From: Aurantiacibacter gangjinensis
Lineage (GTDB): Bacteria; Pseudomonadota; Alphaproteobacteria; Sphingomonadales; Sphingomonadaceae
Length of the DNA: 64,000 bases
NCBI RefSeq assembly: GCF_001886695.1
Contig: NZ_CP018097.1
Coordinates: 62,001 to 126,000 of the forward strand
Reading direction: 5' to 3'
Shown here: piece after piece, positions 37,408 to 47,134 of the stretch
Layout of the letters: every line of letters begins with the position of its first letter
Position numbering within the stretch: position 1 is the stretch's first letter
Program-made: the position numbers and the translations under genes
Notes under the pieces: model-generated
Told to the model about the DNA's origin: nothing
Databases searched by the model: none
The model's input: the letters and a program-made list of their open reading frames with translations, nothing else

Positions 37408-37438
37408 AAAGGGCCGCGATCGCTCGCGGCCCTTTCCG
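37408..37438 (-). terminator. Terminator after pnp
   Basis: A perfect 12-base stem AAAGGGCCGCGA (37408-37419) / TCGCGGCCCTTT (37424-37435) with loop TCGC. On the minus strand it ends in a T run, 20 bases past the pnp stop. It may also stop transcripts from the other direction. Confidence 0.85.
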
Positions 37439-37456
37439 GTGTTCAATTTAGAAGGA

Positions 37457-39769
37457 TCAATCGTCCTTCAGGAAGGCGGGCATGTGGTCGTCGCCACCGC
37501 CTTTGTTCCCGCCATTGTCGCCGCCGCCATCGCGGTCACGACGCGGGCCGCGTCCACCACGGTCGCCGCCACGGCCACCGCCGCCGCCACGCGGGCCACG
37601 ACGATCGCCGCCGCGGCCGCCGCCGCCTTCACGCTTTTCACGCGGTGGGCGGGTGTCTTCCAGCTCTTCGCCGGTTTCCTGATCGACGACGCGCATCGAC
37701 AGGCGGACCTTGCCGCGCTGGTCAATCTCGAGAACCTTGACCTTCACGTCCTGCCCTTCAGACACAACGTCGGTCGGCTTCTCGACACGCTCGTTCTTCA
37801 TTTCGGACACGTGGACGAGACCGTCCTTGCCGCCCATGAAGTTCACGAAAGCGCCGAAGTCCACGATGTTGACGACCTTGCCGTTGTAGATCTTGCCGAC
37901 TTCGGCCTCTTCCACAATGCCTTCGATCCATGCCTTCGCGGCAGCGATCTCGTCTGCATTGGAAGAGCTGATCTTGATCGTGCCTTCATCGTCGATATCG
38001 ACCTTGGCGCCGGTTTCGGCCACGATCTCGCGGATCACCTTGCCGCCCGTGCCGATTACGTCGCGGATCTTCGACTTGTCGATCTGCATCGTCTCGATGC
38101 GCGGAGCGTGCTTGGACACTTCACCGCGAGCACCCGAAAGCGCCTTGGTCATTTCACCAAGGATATGCGCGCGGCCGGCCTTGGCCTGCTCCAGCGCGGT
38201 TTCCATGATTTCCTTGGTGATACCGGCCACCTTGATGTCCATCTGGAGCGAGGTGATACCTTTCTCCGATCCGGCCACCTTGAAGTCCATGTCGCCAAGG
38301 TGATCTTCATCACCCAGGATGTCGGACAGCACGGTGAAATCGTCGCCTTCGAGGATCAGGCCCATGGCGATGCCGGACACCGGACGCTCGATCGGAACGC
38401 CTGCATCCATCATCGACAGACAGCCGCCGCAAACAGTCGCCATCGAGCTCGAGCCGTTGGACTCGGTGATGTCGGACAGGATGCGGATGGTGTAAGGGAA
38501 ATCCTCATGGGTCGGCAGCACGGGGTGCAGCGCGCGCCATGCAAGCTTGCCATGGCCCGTCTCGCGACGGCTGGTGAAACCGAAGCGGCCCACTTCGCCG
38601 ACCGAATAGGGCGGGAAGTTATAGTGCAGCATGAAGTGGTTGTAGGAGAGGCCTTCCAACCCGTCGATCATCTGCTCGGCATCCTTGGTGCCCAGCGTGG
38701 TAGTGCAGATTGCCTGCGTTTCACCGCGCGTGAACAGGGCCGAACCATGCGTGCGGGGCAGCAGGCCAACCATCGCCTCGATCGGGCGGACCTGGTCGGT
38801 CTTGCGGCCGTCGATGCGCTGGCCGTCCTTCAGGATCGCTTTGCGCACGATGTCGCTTTCCAGCTTCTTCACCAGCTTCAGGCGGCCCATATATTCCGCC
38901 GGATCGCTCTCGGAGAGATCGGCGTAGTGGTCTCGCGCCTTTTCACGGGCTGCGTTCACCGCATCCTGACGGGCCGACTTGTCGGTGATCTTGTAGGCTG
39001 CAGCCAGATCGTCACCGATCACGCCGCGCAGTTCCTCGAGCGTGGCGGACTTGTCTTCCACCTTGTCGAGTTCCCACGGGTCCTTGGCGGCCTGTTCGGC
39101 AAGCTCGATGATCGCACCGATGACCTTGCGGCTTTCCTCATGCGCGAACATGACAGCGCCAAGCATTTCCTCTTCGGTCAGTTCCTTGGCTTCGGATTCG
39201 ACCATCATCACGGCGTCGTTCGTCGCCGCGACGACCAGGTCCAGGCGGCCTTCGTCGAAGATCGTGTTGACGCTGGGGTTCAGCACATAGTCGCCGTCGA
39301 CAAAGCCGACGCGCGCTGCGCCGATCGGGCCCATGAACGGCAGGCCGGAAATGGTCAGCGCAGCAGAGGCTGCAATCATGGCGACGATGTCTGGCTCGGT
39401 CTCGCCGTCATAGGAGAGAACCTGCGCGATCACGTTGATCTCGTTGTAGAAACCTTCCGGGAAGAGCGGACGCACAGGGCGATCCATCAGGCGGGAGGTC
39501 AGCGTTTCCTTCTCCGTCGCGCGGCCTTCGCGCTTGAAGAAGCCGCCGGGGATACGGCCCGCGGCGGAGAATTTTTCCTGGTAGTGAACGGTCAGCGGGA
39601 AGAAATCCTGCCCTTCCTTCACACTCTTCGCGGCGGTCACGGCGCACAGCACCACGGTTTCGCCATAGGTTGCCAGAACGGCGCCGTCTGCCTGACGGGC
39701 GATCTGGCCGGTTTCGAGGGTGAGGGTCTTTCCGCCCCACTCGATCGATACGGTTTTCTTGTCGAACAT
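37457..39769 (-). CDS. pnp: Polyribonucleotide nucleotidyltransferase (PNPase)
   Basis: 770 residues. Two RNase PH domains ('[17 protein letters not shown]', '[10 protein letters not shown]'-like '[15 protein letters not shown]'), the active-site Asp in '[20 protein letters not shown]', then KH ('[15 protein letters not shown]') and S1 ('[18 protein letters not shown]') domains are all present. The last about 60 residues form an Arg-Gly-rich tail ending 'PAFLKDD', probably the contact for RNase E or RNA in this group. It degrades RNA from the 3' end. Upstream neighbour is rpsO as in most proteobacteria. Confidence 0.97.
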   Translation of the reverse strand: MFDKKTVSIEWGGKTLTLETGQIARQADGAVLATYGETVVLCAVTAAKSVKEGQDFFPLTVHYQEKFSAAGRIPGGFFKREGRATEKETLTSRLMDRPVRPLFPEGFYNEINVIAQVLSYDGETEPDIVAMIAASAALTISGLPFMGPIGAARVGFVDGDYVLNPSVNTIFDEGRLDLVVAATNDAVMMVESEAKELTEEEMLGAVMFAHEESRKVIGAIIELAEQAAKDPWELDKVEDKSATLEELRGVIGDDLAAAYKITDKSARQDAVNAAREKARDHYADLSESDPAEYMGRLKLVKKLESDIVRKAILKDGQRIDGRKTDQVRPIEAMVGLLPRTHGSALFTRGETQAICTTTLGTKDAEQMIDGLEGLSYNHFMLHYNFPPYSVGEVGRFGFTSRRETGHGKLAWRALHPVLPTHEDFPYTIRILSDITESNGSSSMATVCGGCLSMMDAGVPIERPVSGIAMGLILEGDDFTVLSDILGDEDHLGDMDFKVAGSEKGITSLQMDIKVAGITKEIMETALEQAKAGRAHILGEMTKALSGARGEVSKHAPRIETMQIDKSKIRDVIGTGGKVIREIVAETGAKVDIDDEGTIKISSSNADEIAAAKAWIEGIVEEAEVGKIYNGKVVNIVDFGAFVNFMGGKDGLVHVSEMKNERVEKPTDVVSEGQDVKVKVLEIDQRGKVRLSMRVVDQETGEELEDTRPPREKREGGGGRGGDRRGPRGGGGGRGGDRGGRGPRRDRDGGGDNGGNKGGGDDHMPAFLKDD

Positions 39770-39904
39770 AGTTTTCCTTCATGACCCGCGTGCCACATTG
39801 CAGCGCGGGGCCTACATTGTCCGGGTGAGCCGGCCCGGTCCGGTACGGAGCCCAGATTGGCCCCAAGGCGATGCCCGTCGAATTACGAGCGTCATCCTCA
39901 ATTT

Positions 39905-39985
39905 CGTCATCCCGGACTTGATCCGGGATCCATTTTCCAACTGCGCTGCTTGCGAGATGGATCCTGAAACAAGTCCAGGATGACG
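39905..39985. repeat. REP pair (inverted) between pnp and rpsO
   Basis: Two copies of one palindromic unit in opposite orientation: 39905-39932 (core CGTCATCCCGGACTTGATCC) and 39957-39985 (core AAGTCCAGGATGACG), about 80 bases overall. Similar in layout to the pairs at 45459, 46154 and 58004. Non-coding; transcribed it would fold into a long hairpin downstream of rpsO. Confidence 0.8.
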
Positions 39986-39996
39986 CAAAACGTAAA

Positions 39997-40017
39997 CGGC
40001 CCGCCAGTGGCGGGCCG
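39997..40017 (-). terminator. Hairpin after rpsO
   Basis: CGGCCCGCC (39997-40005) and GGCGGGCCG (40009-40017) form a perfect 9-base stem with an AGT loop, 10 bases past the rpsO stop. The following minus-strand sequence is moderately T-rich. In many bacteria such a hairpin between rpsO and pnp is a partial terminator or an RNase III site. Confidence 0.7.
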
Positions 40018-40027
40018 AACGTTCACG

Positions 40028-40297
40028 TCATTTACGAAGACCCAGCTTCTGGATCAGGGCGTTGTAACGCTCCAAATCCTTCTTCTTCAGATAGGCCAGC
40101 AAGCTGCGACGCTTGTTGACCATCTTGAGCAGGCCACGACGCGAATGGTTATCCTTGTGGTGGTCCTTGAAGTGCTCGGTCAGGTTGCGGATACGCTCGG
40201 TGAGGATGGCGACCTGAACTTCCGGAGAACCGGTGTCGCCCTTGCCTACAGCGTTGTCCTTGATGATTTCAGTCTTGCGTTCGGCAGCTACCGACAT
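40028..40297 (-). CDS. rpsO: 30S ribosomal protein S15
   Basis: 89 residues, the exact usual length. '[23 protein letters not shown]' and '[21 protein letters not shown]' (residues about 23-77) are unmistakable. It binds 16S rRNA helices 20-22. Located 23 bases after truB. Confidence 0.98.
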   Translation of the reverse strand: MSVAAERKTEIIKDNAVGKGDTGSPEVQVAILTERIRNLTEHFKDHHKDNHSRRGLLKMVNKRRSLLAYLKKKDLERYNALIQKLGLRK

Positions 40298-40320
40298 TGT
40301 ATTTCCTTCGCAGTATCGTG

Positions 40321-41388
40321 TTAGACGTTGAACCCCCGAACGACTTTCATCGTGCCCCCTTCGAGTTCCACCAGCGCTACCGGAACATCGCCCAGCTTCG
40401 CAAAGTACAGCCCGTCGGGATGGGGCAATCCGGAAACGACCCGGCCTTGTCTGGCCGCCTGCGCACTTTCCGGATCGAGAGAGAGGGCCGGGATACCGTC
40501 CAGCCCTGCCTCCAGCGGCAGGATATAGTCTTGAAGCGCTGCGCCCTTACCGATTTCGTTGAGATTGTCTAGCGAAATCGCCTGTTCCTGCGTGAACGGG
40601 CCAGCCTTGATGCGGCGCAGATAGATAACGTGCCCCAGCGTGCCAAGGGCATGCGCGATATCCCGTGCTAGAGAGCGGATATATGTGCCCTTGCTGACAT
40701 GAGCGACGAGCGTCGCGGTGTCCGCCAATTCCAGTGGTGCCTGCGGGTCGTAAGGGTCGGGGCGACCTGCGGTGGTCTGGAAGGCGCTGTCCACGGACTG
40801 AAAGTCCGTTCGTGCTGAGCCGGTGGCGCGATGCGCCGTCTTCGACTCCGAAGTACGATCTTCATCAGCCCCGCTATTTCGCCCTTCGACAAGCTCAGGA
40901 CGAACGGGGTGAAGCTCACGCACAGTCACCCGCCGCGTTTTCAGCTCGACCTCTTCCCCGGCCCGCGCCAGGTCATAGGCCCGCTTGCCGTCCACCTTCA
41001 GCGCGGAATATTTCGGCGGGACCTGGTCGATCTCGCCCGTGAAGTGTTCGCAGATCGCGGCAATGGCAGCACGCGGCGGGCGGCGGTCGCTGCGTGCCAC
41101 GACATCGCCTTCTGCATCCAGCGTGTCTGTCTCCTCGCCGAACTGGATGGTGAACTCGTACACCTTGTCGCTGTCCAGCATGCGGCTCGACAATTTCGTC
41201 GCTTCGCCCAGCGCGATGGGCAGAACGCCTTCTGCTGCGGGGTCCAGCGTGCCGCCATGGCCCACTTTAACTTTCGGATAGCCGCCTTCGCGCAGATTGC
41301 GTTTCACGGCCGCCACCGCTTGCGTCGAGCCGAGGCCCACGGGCTTGTCCAGAATGATCCACCCGTGCGGCGGCGTATGGTCCGTCAT
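40321..41388 (-). CDS. truB: tRNA pseudouridine-55 synthase, with a repeat-derived insertion
   Basis: 355 residues from ATG 41388, longer than the usual about 300. It makes pseudouridine 55 in the T loop of tRNAs. Catalytic D49 lies in '[18 protein letters not shown]'; '[22 protein letters not shown]' and '[19 protein letters not shown]' are also family text. Between '[11 protein letters not shown]' and '[15 protein letters not shown]' an extra stretch of about 50 residues is encoded by a REP pair (about 40799-40907), recognisable by 'RPELVEG'. The frame is kept, so the protein is probably active with a surface loop. Confidence 0.92.
   Translation of the reverse strand: MTDHTPPHGWIILDKPVGLGSTQAVAAVKRNLREGGYPKVKVGHGGTLDPAAEGVLPIALGEATKLSSRMLDSDKVYEFTIQFGEETDTLDAEGDVVARSDRRPPRAAIAAICEHFTGEIDQVPPKYSALKVDGKRAYDLARAGEEVELKTRRVTVRELHPVRPELVEGRNSGADEDRTSESKTAHRATGSARTDFQSVDSAFQTTAGRPDPYDPQAPLELADTATLVAHVSKGTYIRSLARDIAHALGTLGHVIYLRRIKAGPFTQEQAISLDNLNEIGKGAALQDYILPLEAGLDGIPALSLDPESAQAARQGRVVSGLPHPDGLYFAKLGDVPVALVELEGGTMKVVRGFNV
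40799..40907. repeat. REP pair inserted in the truB coding region
   Basis: The right unit is 40881-40907 (core CTTCGACAAGCTCAGGACG) and the diverged left unit begins CCGTTCGTGCTGAGC at 40806-40820, in opposite orientation. The same unit occurs at 58005-58096. It is translated in frame as part of TruB. Confidence 0.75.
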
Positions 41389-41487
41389 GACAGGCAAGAT
41401 GGGGATGGGTTCACCAAGGGTAAAGACCCGCTTCGTTTAGCATGCTACGCGCAACGAAAGTCAGATTTGGGACCAGGGGTTTTGTAA

Positions 41488-43167
41488 ATGAGCGATGCAA
41501 ACGCCAGCGCCGGCACTGCCGCACCGCAAAAGGGCTTTCTCGGCTGGGTAGAGCGGACCGGCAACAGGCTGCCCGATCCGGTGTTCATCTTCTTCTATCT
41601 CATCATCGCGCTGGTCGCGATCTCGGTCATCAGCGAGCTTGCCGGGCTTTCCGCGCAGCACCCCACGACCATCGATGAGACGACGGGCGAGGCTTCCGTC
41701 ATCCAGGCGGCAAGCCTGCTCTCGCCTGAGAACATCCAGCGCCTGTGGGTGCAGATGCCCACGACCTTCACCCACTTCCATCCGCTGGGTTATGTGCTGG
41801 TGGTGATGCTGGGCGCAGGCGTTGCGGAACGGTCCGGCTTTTTTGCCGCCGGCATGTCTGCTGCGGTGCGCAAGGCGCCGACCATACTGCTGACCCCGGT
41901 GGTGGCGCTGGTCGCCATGCTCGGCAACCATGCGGCGGATGCAGGCTATGTCGTGCTGATCCCGCTGGCGGGCATCCTGTTCGCTGCTGCCGGTCGCCAT
42001 CCGCTGGCCGGGATTGCCGCAGCGTTTGCCGGTGTCTCGGGCGGCTTCTCTGCCAATATCTCTCCCGGCCAGCTCGACGCGCTGCTGTTCGGCATCACCG
42101 AAGAGGCAGTGCAGGCCAGCTCGCTGGACCCGGCCTTCACCACCAATATCGCAGGCAACTGGTATTTCATCGCCGTGATGACGTTCATCTACCTGCCAAT
42201 CATCTGGTACGTGACCGACAGGGTTATCGAACCGCGTCTTGGCGCGTGGAAAGGCGGCGCAGCGGCAACAGGCGGCGATGTGGAGCTGGCCGAAGGCTCC
42301 AGCCCCGATCCGGAAGAACATACCGGCCCGAAAGCTGCAAAGGGCCTGCGCTGGGCGGGCCTTGCCGCGCTCGGCGTAGTGGCCCTGTGGGCGCTAATGG
42401 TGTTTGCGCCCGGTACGCCGCTGATCGACGAGCAGGCCTGCCTAACGGAAACCGGCGCGAGAGTGGTCGATTGCTCGATCCATACCGAGCTCGATCCGTT
42501 CTACCGCTCGCTCGTCGCGGCTTTCTTCATCCTCTTCCTTGCCACCGGCTGGGCCTATGGCAAGGCGGCGGGTACCATCAACAATCACCGCGACCTGGTG
42601 AACATGATGGCGGAAAGCATGAAGGATATGGGCTATTACCTCGTCCTCGCCTTCGCTGCGGCGCATTTCGTGGAGATGTTCGAGTGGTCGAACCTCGGCC
42701 TGATCTCCGCCGTGCATGGTGCCGACGCGATCCGCTCCACCGGCCTGCCGCTACCGCTTGTGATCGGTCTGATGGTGCTGTTTGCCGCGCTGCTCAACCT
42801 CTTCATCGGTTCGGCGAGCGCCAAATGGGCATTGCTCGCTCCCATCCTCGTGCCGATGCTGATGCTGCTGGGCATCAGCCCCGAAGGCGCGACGGCTGCC
42901 TACCGCGTGGGCGACAGTGCGACCAACATCATCACCCCGCTGATGGTGTATTTCCCACTGATCCTCGTCTTCGCGCAGCGCTGGAAGAAGGATTTCGGCC
43001 TCGGTAGCCTCACCGCGATGATGATTCCCTACTCGATCTGGCTGCTGGTTTCCGGCGTTATCTTGATCGTGGCGTGGTTCTATCTCGGCATCCCGCTGGG
43101 GCCGGATGCGCCGGTCGAATATGTGCTACCCGATGCCGGGACTGCGATCGCTCCGGCGATGCAGTAA
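41488..43167 (+). CDS. AbgT-family transporter
   Basis: 559 residues, about 12 membrane segments. AbgT landmarks: 'GWVERTGNRLPDPVFIFFYL', 'VMLGAGVAERSGFFAAGM', 'NIAGNWYFIAVMTFIYLP' and 'SASAKWALLAPILVPMLMLL' plus 'VGDSATNIITPLM'. Members import p-aminobenzoyl-glutamate or export sulfonamides. No aminobenzoyl-glutamate hydrolase genes lie nearby. A second copy follows 20 bases later. Confidence 0.93.
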   Translation: MSDANASAGTAAPQKGFLGWVERTGNRLPDPVFIFFYLIIALVAISVISELAGLSAQHPTTIDETTGEASVIQAASLLSPENIQRLWVQMPTTFTHFHPLGYVLVVMLGAGVAERSGFFAAGMSAAVRKAPTILLTPVVALVAMLGNHAADAGYVVLIPLAGILFAAAGRHPLAGIAAAFAGVSGGFSANISPGQLDALLFGITEEAVQASSLDPAFTTNIAGNWYFIAVMTFIYLPIIWYVTDRVIEPRLGAWKGGAAATGGDVELAEGSSPDPEEHTGPKAAKGLRWAGLAALGVVALWALMVFAPGTPLIDEQACLTETGARVVDCSIHTELDPFYRSLVAAFFILFLATGWAYGKAAGTINNHRDLVNMMAESMKDMGYYLVLAFAAAHFVEMFEWSNLGLISAVHGADAIRSTGLPLPLVIGLMVLFAALLNLFIGSASAKWALLAPILVPMLMLLGISPEGATAAYRVGDSATNIITPLMVYFPLILVFAQRWKKDFGLGSLTAMMIPYSIWLLVSGVILIVAWFYLGIPLGPDAPVEYVLPDAGTAIAPAMQ

Positions 43168-43187
43168 GGCGCAGCGGAGAGGGCGGA

Positions 43188-44780
43188 ATGGCGGCAGGCA
43201 GCGCGCCGGCAGCGACACAATCCGGCTTCCTCGGCTGGATAGAGCGTACGGGCAACCGCTTGCCCGATCCGGTGCTGCTGTTCGTCTATTTCATCGCGGT
43301 GTTGATTGCGCTGTCGGTGGTCGCCAGCCTTGCCGGATGGTCCGCCGCGCATCCGGCGGAGATCGATCCCGACACCGGCACCTTCCGCATCGTCACGGTC
43401 GAGAGCCTGCTGAGCGAAGCCAACCTTCGCCAGCTTTTCACATCGGTCCCCGAAACGTTCACCCACTTCGCGCCGCTCGGCATGGTGCTGACCGTGATGC
43501 TGGGCGCCGGCGTGGCGGAGCGCTCCGGCCTGTTCACAGCCGCCATGCAGGCGAGCGTCGCGCGCGCATCGCGCTTCTGGCTGACGCCCAGCGTGGCGCT
43601 CGCCTGCATGATGGCCAACCACGCAGCCGATGCCGCTTTCGTCGTGATGATCCCGCTGGCGGGCATCATCTACCATGCCGCCGGACGCCATCCGCTGGTG
43701 GGCATTGGCGTCGCTTTTGCCAGCGTTTCGGGCGCGTTCAGCGCCAACCTGCTGCCTGGCCAGCTCGATGCGCTGCTGCTGGGCATTACCGAGGAAGCGG
43801 TGCAAACCGTGTTCGGCGCCTACACGGTCAATATTGCGGGCAATTGGTACTTCATCGCCGCGATGACGCTGGCTTACCTGCCGGTGATCTGGTTCGTGAC
43901 CGACCGCGTGGTGGAGCCGCGCCTTGGCCGGTACGATGCTGCCACCGCCAGCGCGGCAGCGGATGATGACGATGTCGGCAAGCCGCTGTCGCCGGGCGAA
44001 AAGCGCGGCCTGCGCAATGCCGGGCTGGTGGCGCTGGCGCTGGTCGCGCTGTGGGCGTTCCTCGTGCTCGGGCCGATACAGCCGCTGGTCGATCCCGATG
44101 CCCCACCAGCCGGTCGCCTGACGCCATTCTACCAGAGCCTGCTGCCCTTCTTCCTCCTCATCTTCCTGCTGCCCGGTTACGCCTTCGGCCGCGCGGCGGG
44201 CACGATCGGCGGGCATCGCGACTTGATCGCGATGATGAGCGAGGCGATGAAGGACATGGCCTATTACCTCGTGCTGACATTCGTGGCGGCGCATTTCGTA
44301 GCGATGTTCGCATGGTCGAACATGGGCATCGTGCTGGCGGTGGACGGGGCCGATGCGCTGAAAGCCAGCGGCCTGCCGATGTGGGCCATGCTGGTCGCCA
44401 TCGTGCTGTTCGGCGCGGCGCTGAACCTGCTGGTCGGCTCGGCATCGGCCAAATGGGCGGTGATGGCACCGGTCCTGGTGCCCATGCTGATGCTGGTGGG
44501 CGTATCGCCGGAAATGACGACCGCCGCCTACCGCGTGGGCGACAGCGCGACCAACATCATCACGCCGCTGATGGTCTACTTCCCGCTCGTGCTGATCTTC
44601 TGCCAGCGCTGGGTGAAGGAGTTCGGGCTCGGTAGCCTGACCGCGCTAATGATGCCGTATTTCTTCGGTATCATGACCGCCGGGCTGGCGATCACGATCA
44701 CCTGGGTGGTGTTCGACCTGCCGCTGGGGCCGGGCGTCAATGTGTTCCTCGATGCCTTGCCCGCGGCGGCGCAAAGTTGA
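43188..44780 (+). CDS. AbgT-family transporter, second tandem copy
   Basis: 530 residues from ATG 43188 (ribosome site GGAGAGGGCGGA). It is clearly homologous to the preceding gene along its length ('GWIERTGNRLPDPVLLFVYF', 'GAGVAERSGLFTAAM', 'SASAKWAVMAPVLVPMLML', 'VGDSATNIITPLMVYFPLVL'), but lacks a loop segment before the mid-protein helices. A tandem duplication followed by divergence; AbgT proteins form dimers, so the two could pair, which is speculation. Confidence 0.92.
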   Translation: MAAGSAPAATQSGFLGWIERTGNRLPDPVLLFVYFIAVLIALSVVASLAGWSAAHPAEIDPDTGTFRIVTVESLLSEANLRQLFTSVPETFTHFAPLGMVLTVMLGAGVAERSGLFTAAMQASVARASRFWLTPSVALACMMANHAADAAFVVMIPLAGIIYHAAGRHPLVGIGVAFASVSGAFSANLLPGQLDALLLGITEEAVQTVFGAYTVNIAGNWYFIAAMTLAYLPVIWFVTDRVVEPRLGRYDAATASAAADDDDVGKPLSPGEKRGLRNAGLVALALVALWAFLVLGPIQPLVDPDAPPAGRLTPFYQSLLPFFLLIFLLPGYAFGRAAGTIGGHRDLIAMMSEAMKDMAYYLVLTFVAAHFVAMFAWSNMGIVLAVDGADALKASGLPMWAMLVAIVLFGAALNLLVGSASAKWAVMAPVLVPMLMLVGVSPEMTTAAYRVGDSATNIITPLMVYFPLVLIFCQRWVKEFGLGSLTALMMPYFFGIMTAGLAITITWVVFDLPLGPGVNVFLDALPAAAQS

Positions 44781-44959
44781 CAAAGCTGACATCGTGACGA
44801 TCCGCCTTTTCCTTCTCTGAGGCGTGGAAACGCTTGGGTCTTGCCACTCGCGGCGAAGTTGACACTTTGCCGGAGAAAAACAGCCAATATGCTAAGGATG
44901 GGAAAGAGCTGGCGCGACCATGGTGGCGTGCCCGGCTTGTAGGAAAGGACGAAGCCTTC

Positions 44960-45454
44960 GTGCCTAAGACACTCGCCATCATCTGGTACAGCGCGACGGG
45001 TGGCAGCCGCCAGCTGGCGGAGGCCGCGCGTGACGGCGCGCTGGATGCCGGCGGTGTGGATGTGCGGTTTCTGCCCGCGCTGAAAGCGGAGGCGGACGAT
45101 GTGCTGGCGGCGGATGGCTACATCTTCGTTTGCCCTGAAAACCTCGCGGCGATTGCAGGCGGGATGAAGCTGTTTTTCGACCGCACCTATTATCCCTTGC
45201 TGGGCCGCATCGAGGGGCGACCCTATGCGGCGATGATCTGCGCCGGATCGGATGGCACGAACGCGCAGAAGCAGCTTGAGCGGATCGCGACCGGCTGGCG
45301 GCTGAAACGCGTGGCGGACACCAGAATCGTCAATGTCGATGCGCAGACGCCGGAGGCGATCATGGCGGAGAAAACTATCGGCGAGGATGCGCTGGCGAAG
45401 GCGCGCGAGATGGGCGCGATGCTGGCTGCGGGACTTGAGGTTGGGGTGTTTTAA
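44960..45454 (+). CDS. Flavodoxin-like / NADPH-dependent FMN reductase-like protein
   Basis: 164 residues from GTG 44960 with GGAAAGGA upstream; the open frame continues to 44834 without clear support. 'LAIIWYSATGGSRQLAEAA' is a flavodoxin-type phosphate loop and 'CPENLAAIAGGMKLFFDRTY' fits the second FMN loop. Role unknown; probably a quinone or flavin reductase in the cytoplasm. Confidence 0.75.
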   Translation: MPKTLAIIWYSATGGSRQLAEAARDGALDAGGVDVRFLPALKAEADDVLAADGYIFVCPENLAAIAGGMKLFFDRTYYPLLGRIEGRPYAAMICAGSDGTNAQKQLERIATGWRLKRVADTRIVNVDAQTPEAIMAEKTIGEDALAKAREMGAMLAAGLEVGVF

Positions 45455-45458
45455 TCAT

Positions 45459-45550
45459 CGTCGGCCCGGACTTGATCCGGGCCCGGGCTTCTTTTGCTTC
45501 ACCGCGTCCAGCCATAGAAAGCCTTGGCCCGGATCAAGTCCGGGCCGACG
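45459..45550. repeat. REP pair with perfect 25-base inverted arms
   Basis: Arms at 45459-45483 and 45526-45550 are exact reverse complements (core GTCGGCCCGGACTTGATCC). The element fills the gap between the convergent flavodoxin-like and tdk genes and may serve as a bidirectional terminator. Confidence 0.85.
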
Positions 45551-45558
45551 TAAGAAAC

Positions 45559-46137
45559 CTACCGATACAGCCCCAACTCCTCCGCAAAATGCCGCCGACA
45601 CAGCGCGACATAGCGTTCATTCCCGCCGATCTCGGTTTGCCTGCCCTCGCCCACAGCCTCGCCGCTTTCGGTAACGCGCAAGTTCATCGTCGCCTTTCGC
45701 CCGCAATGGCAGACCGCTTTCAGCTCCACCAGCGCATCGGCAATGCCCAGCAGCACTGCCGAGCCGGGGAAGAGATCTCCTCGAAAATCGGTGCGCAGGC
45801 CGTAGCACAGCACCGGGATATTCTCGGCATCGGCCAGCCGCGCGCATTGCCATGCCTGCGCGGCGGTGAGGAATTGCGCTTCGTCCAGCAGCACGCAGGC
45901 AGGCTTGCCGCCTTCGCGCTGCATGACGGCGGTGTGGATATTGGTGCCGGGCGTATAGCGGTGCGCGTCCGCTTCCAGCCCGATACGGCTGGCGATGGCG
46001 GCATCGGCGCGCGTGTCGATCGCGGCGGTCCACAGCATGGTGTCCATGCCGCGCTCGCGATAATTGAAATCCGCCTGCAGCAGCGTGGTCGATTTGCCCG
46101 CATTCATGCTGGCATAGTAGAAATAGAGTTTGGCCAT
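45559..46137 (-). CDS. tdk: Thymidine kinase (type II)
   Basis: 192 residues from ATG 46137. Walker A 'YASMNAGKSTTLLQ', the 'VLLDEAQFL' Walker B, the lasso region 'YGLRTDFRGDLFPGSAVLL' and the zinc-binding 'CHCGRKATMNLR' are present. It phosphorylates thymidine for salvage. Followed by the perfect REP pair at 45459-45550. Confidence 0.95.
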   Translation of the reverse strand: MAKLYFYYASMNAGKSTTLLQADFNYRERGMDTMLWTAAIDTRADAAIASRIGLEADAHRYTPGTNIHTAVMQREGGKPACVLLDEAQFLTAAQAWQCARLADAENIPVLCYGLRTDFRGDLFPGSAVLLGIADALVELKAVCHCGRKATMNLRVTESGEAVGEGRQTEIGGNERYVALCRRHFAEELGLYR

Positions 46138-46153
46138 GAGGCCCCTTCCCGAC

Positions 46154-46246
46154 CCGTCATGCTGAACTTGTTTCAGCATCCATCCACCAGCCCGCGACCA
46201 AATCGCAGGTGGAGAAATGGACCCTGAAAGAAGTTCAGGGTGACGG
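46154..46246. repeat. REP pair between rbfA and tdk
   Basis: Inverted units at 46154-46183 (core CCGTCATGCTGAACTTG) and 46217-46246 (core AAGTTCAGGGTGACGG). Same architecture as the other pairs, but a distinct sequence family. Confidence 0.78.
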
Positions 46247-46263
46247 CAATTTGGGAGGTCGGG

Positions 46264-46656
46264 TTATTCCCCGTCCAGATCGCGCCGCACTTTGGGATCA
46301 TCCAGCAACTGGTCGATCCGGCTTGCTTCGTCGAAACTCTCGTCGCTGCGAAATTGCAACTTCGGCGCGAATTTGAGGCCGAGGCGCTGGGCGACTTCAC
46401 GCTGGAAAAAAGCAGTGTTGGTTCGCAGAGCCTTGACGATCACATCCTCGTCCTCACCCAGCAGCGGCTTCACATAGACCTTCGCATTGCGCAGGTCGGG
46501 TGACATGCGAACTTCCGTGACAGAGATGTTGGAGGCGCGCAGCGTATCGTCATGCGCCTCGCCCCGGGCCAGCAATTCTGACAGGATATGGCGCACGCGC
46601 TCACCCACTTTCAGCAGGCGGACGGACTGGTCTTCGGGTTTGGAGTGGCGAGCCAT
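46264..46656 (-). CDS. rbfA: Ribosome-binding factor A
   Basis: 130 residues from ATG 46656, sharing one base with the upstream stop (TGATG). KH-like RbfA text: '[18 protein letters not shown]', '[19 protein letters not shown]' and '[20 protein letters not shown]'. It helps 30S maturation, especially the 5' end of 16S rRNA. Part of the rimP-nusA-infB operon. Confidence 0.93.
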   Translation of the reverse strand: MARHSKPEDQSVRLLKVGERVRHILSELLARGEAHDDTLRASNISVTEVRMSPDLRNAKVYVKPLLGEDEDVIVKALRTNTAFFQREVAQRLGLKFAPKLQFRSDESFDEASRIDQLLDDPKVRRDLDGE

Positions 46657-47090
46657 CAGGCTGCACCCGTGTTCTTGGGCACGCTGGCAGACGGCCATTC
46701 GGTCGCCATCGCGGTGGCGGTGGCACGCGCGCACAGCTTGCCGTCATTATCGAACATTTCCGCCTCAACGAAGGAAATGCGCCGACCGGCCTTCACCGGG
46801 CGCGCTTTCACGGTCAGCGGCTTCATCGCGACGGGGCGTAGCAGCGACAGATTGATGTCGAGCGAGAGTTGCAGCTTGCCGCCCGTGCCCAGATAGACCG
46901 CCGCGCCCATCGCCTCGTCCATGAAGCCTGCAATCAGCCCGCCCTGCACGCAGCCGCGCATGTTCGCGAAGCTCTCCGGCGGGGTGAACGCCATCTCCAC
47001 AGTCTTCGTGTCCTCATCCATGGAGACGAAAGTCGCGCCCATCAGCTTTGCCGAGGGCCATTGGAGGACGGGGGCGGATTGGTCGGTCAT
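46656..47090 (-). CDS. PaaI-type hotdog thioesterase
   Basis: 144 residues from ATG 47090, with GGAGGAG at nine bases. '[20 protein letters not shown]' is the PaaI-type catalytic helix region; '[16 protein letters not shown]' follows. Acyl-CoA hydrolysis is expected; the substrate is unknown. Its insertion between infB and rbfA is a lineage-specific operon guest. The ribosome site overlaps the base of a strong hairpin (47103-47128). Confidence 0.85.
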   Translation of the reverse strand: MTDQSAPVLQWPSAKLMGATFVSMDEDTKTVEMAFTPPESFANMRGCVQGGLIAGFMDEAMGAAVYLGTGGKLQLSLDINLSLLRPVAMKPLTVKARPVKAGRRISFVEAEMFDNDGKLCARATATAMATEWPSASVPKNTGAA

Positions 47091-47102
47091 GGTCACAAAC
47101 TC

Positions 47103-47128
47103 CTCCCCTCCCGCGAGCGGGAGGGGAG
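47103..47128 (-). promoter_or_regulatory. Strong hairpin between infB and the thioesterase gene
   Basis: CTCCCCTCCCGC (47103-47114) pairs perfectly with GCGGGAGGGGAG (47117-47128), loop GA. It lies 7 bases after the infB stop and its distal edge overlaps the purine-rich ribosome site of the next gene. No T run follows, so partial attenuation, mRNA stabilisation or translational control are all possible. Confidence 0.5.
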
Positions 47129-47134
47129 CCTAGA

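Noticed and set aside
37385-39784. 799-codon open frame opposite pnp
   Set aside because: Antisense shadow of the PNPase gene; composition mirrors the Pnp codons, including the Gly/Arg-rich tail, and no family motif appears.
47103-47128. Plain intrinsic terminator after infB
   Set aside because: The stem is perfect but no T run follows on the minus strand and the downstream genes belong to the same operon, so it is listed as a regulatory hairpin.
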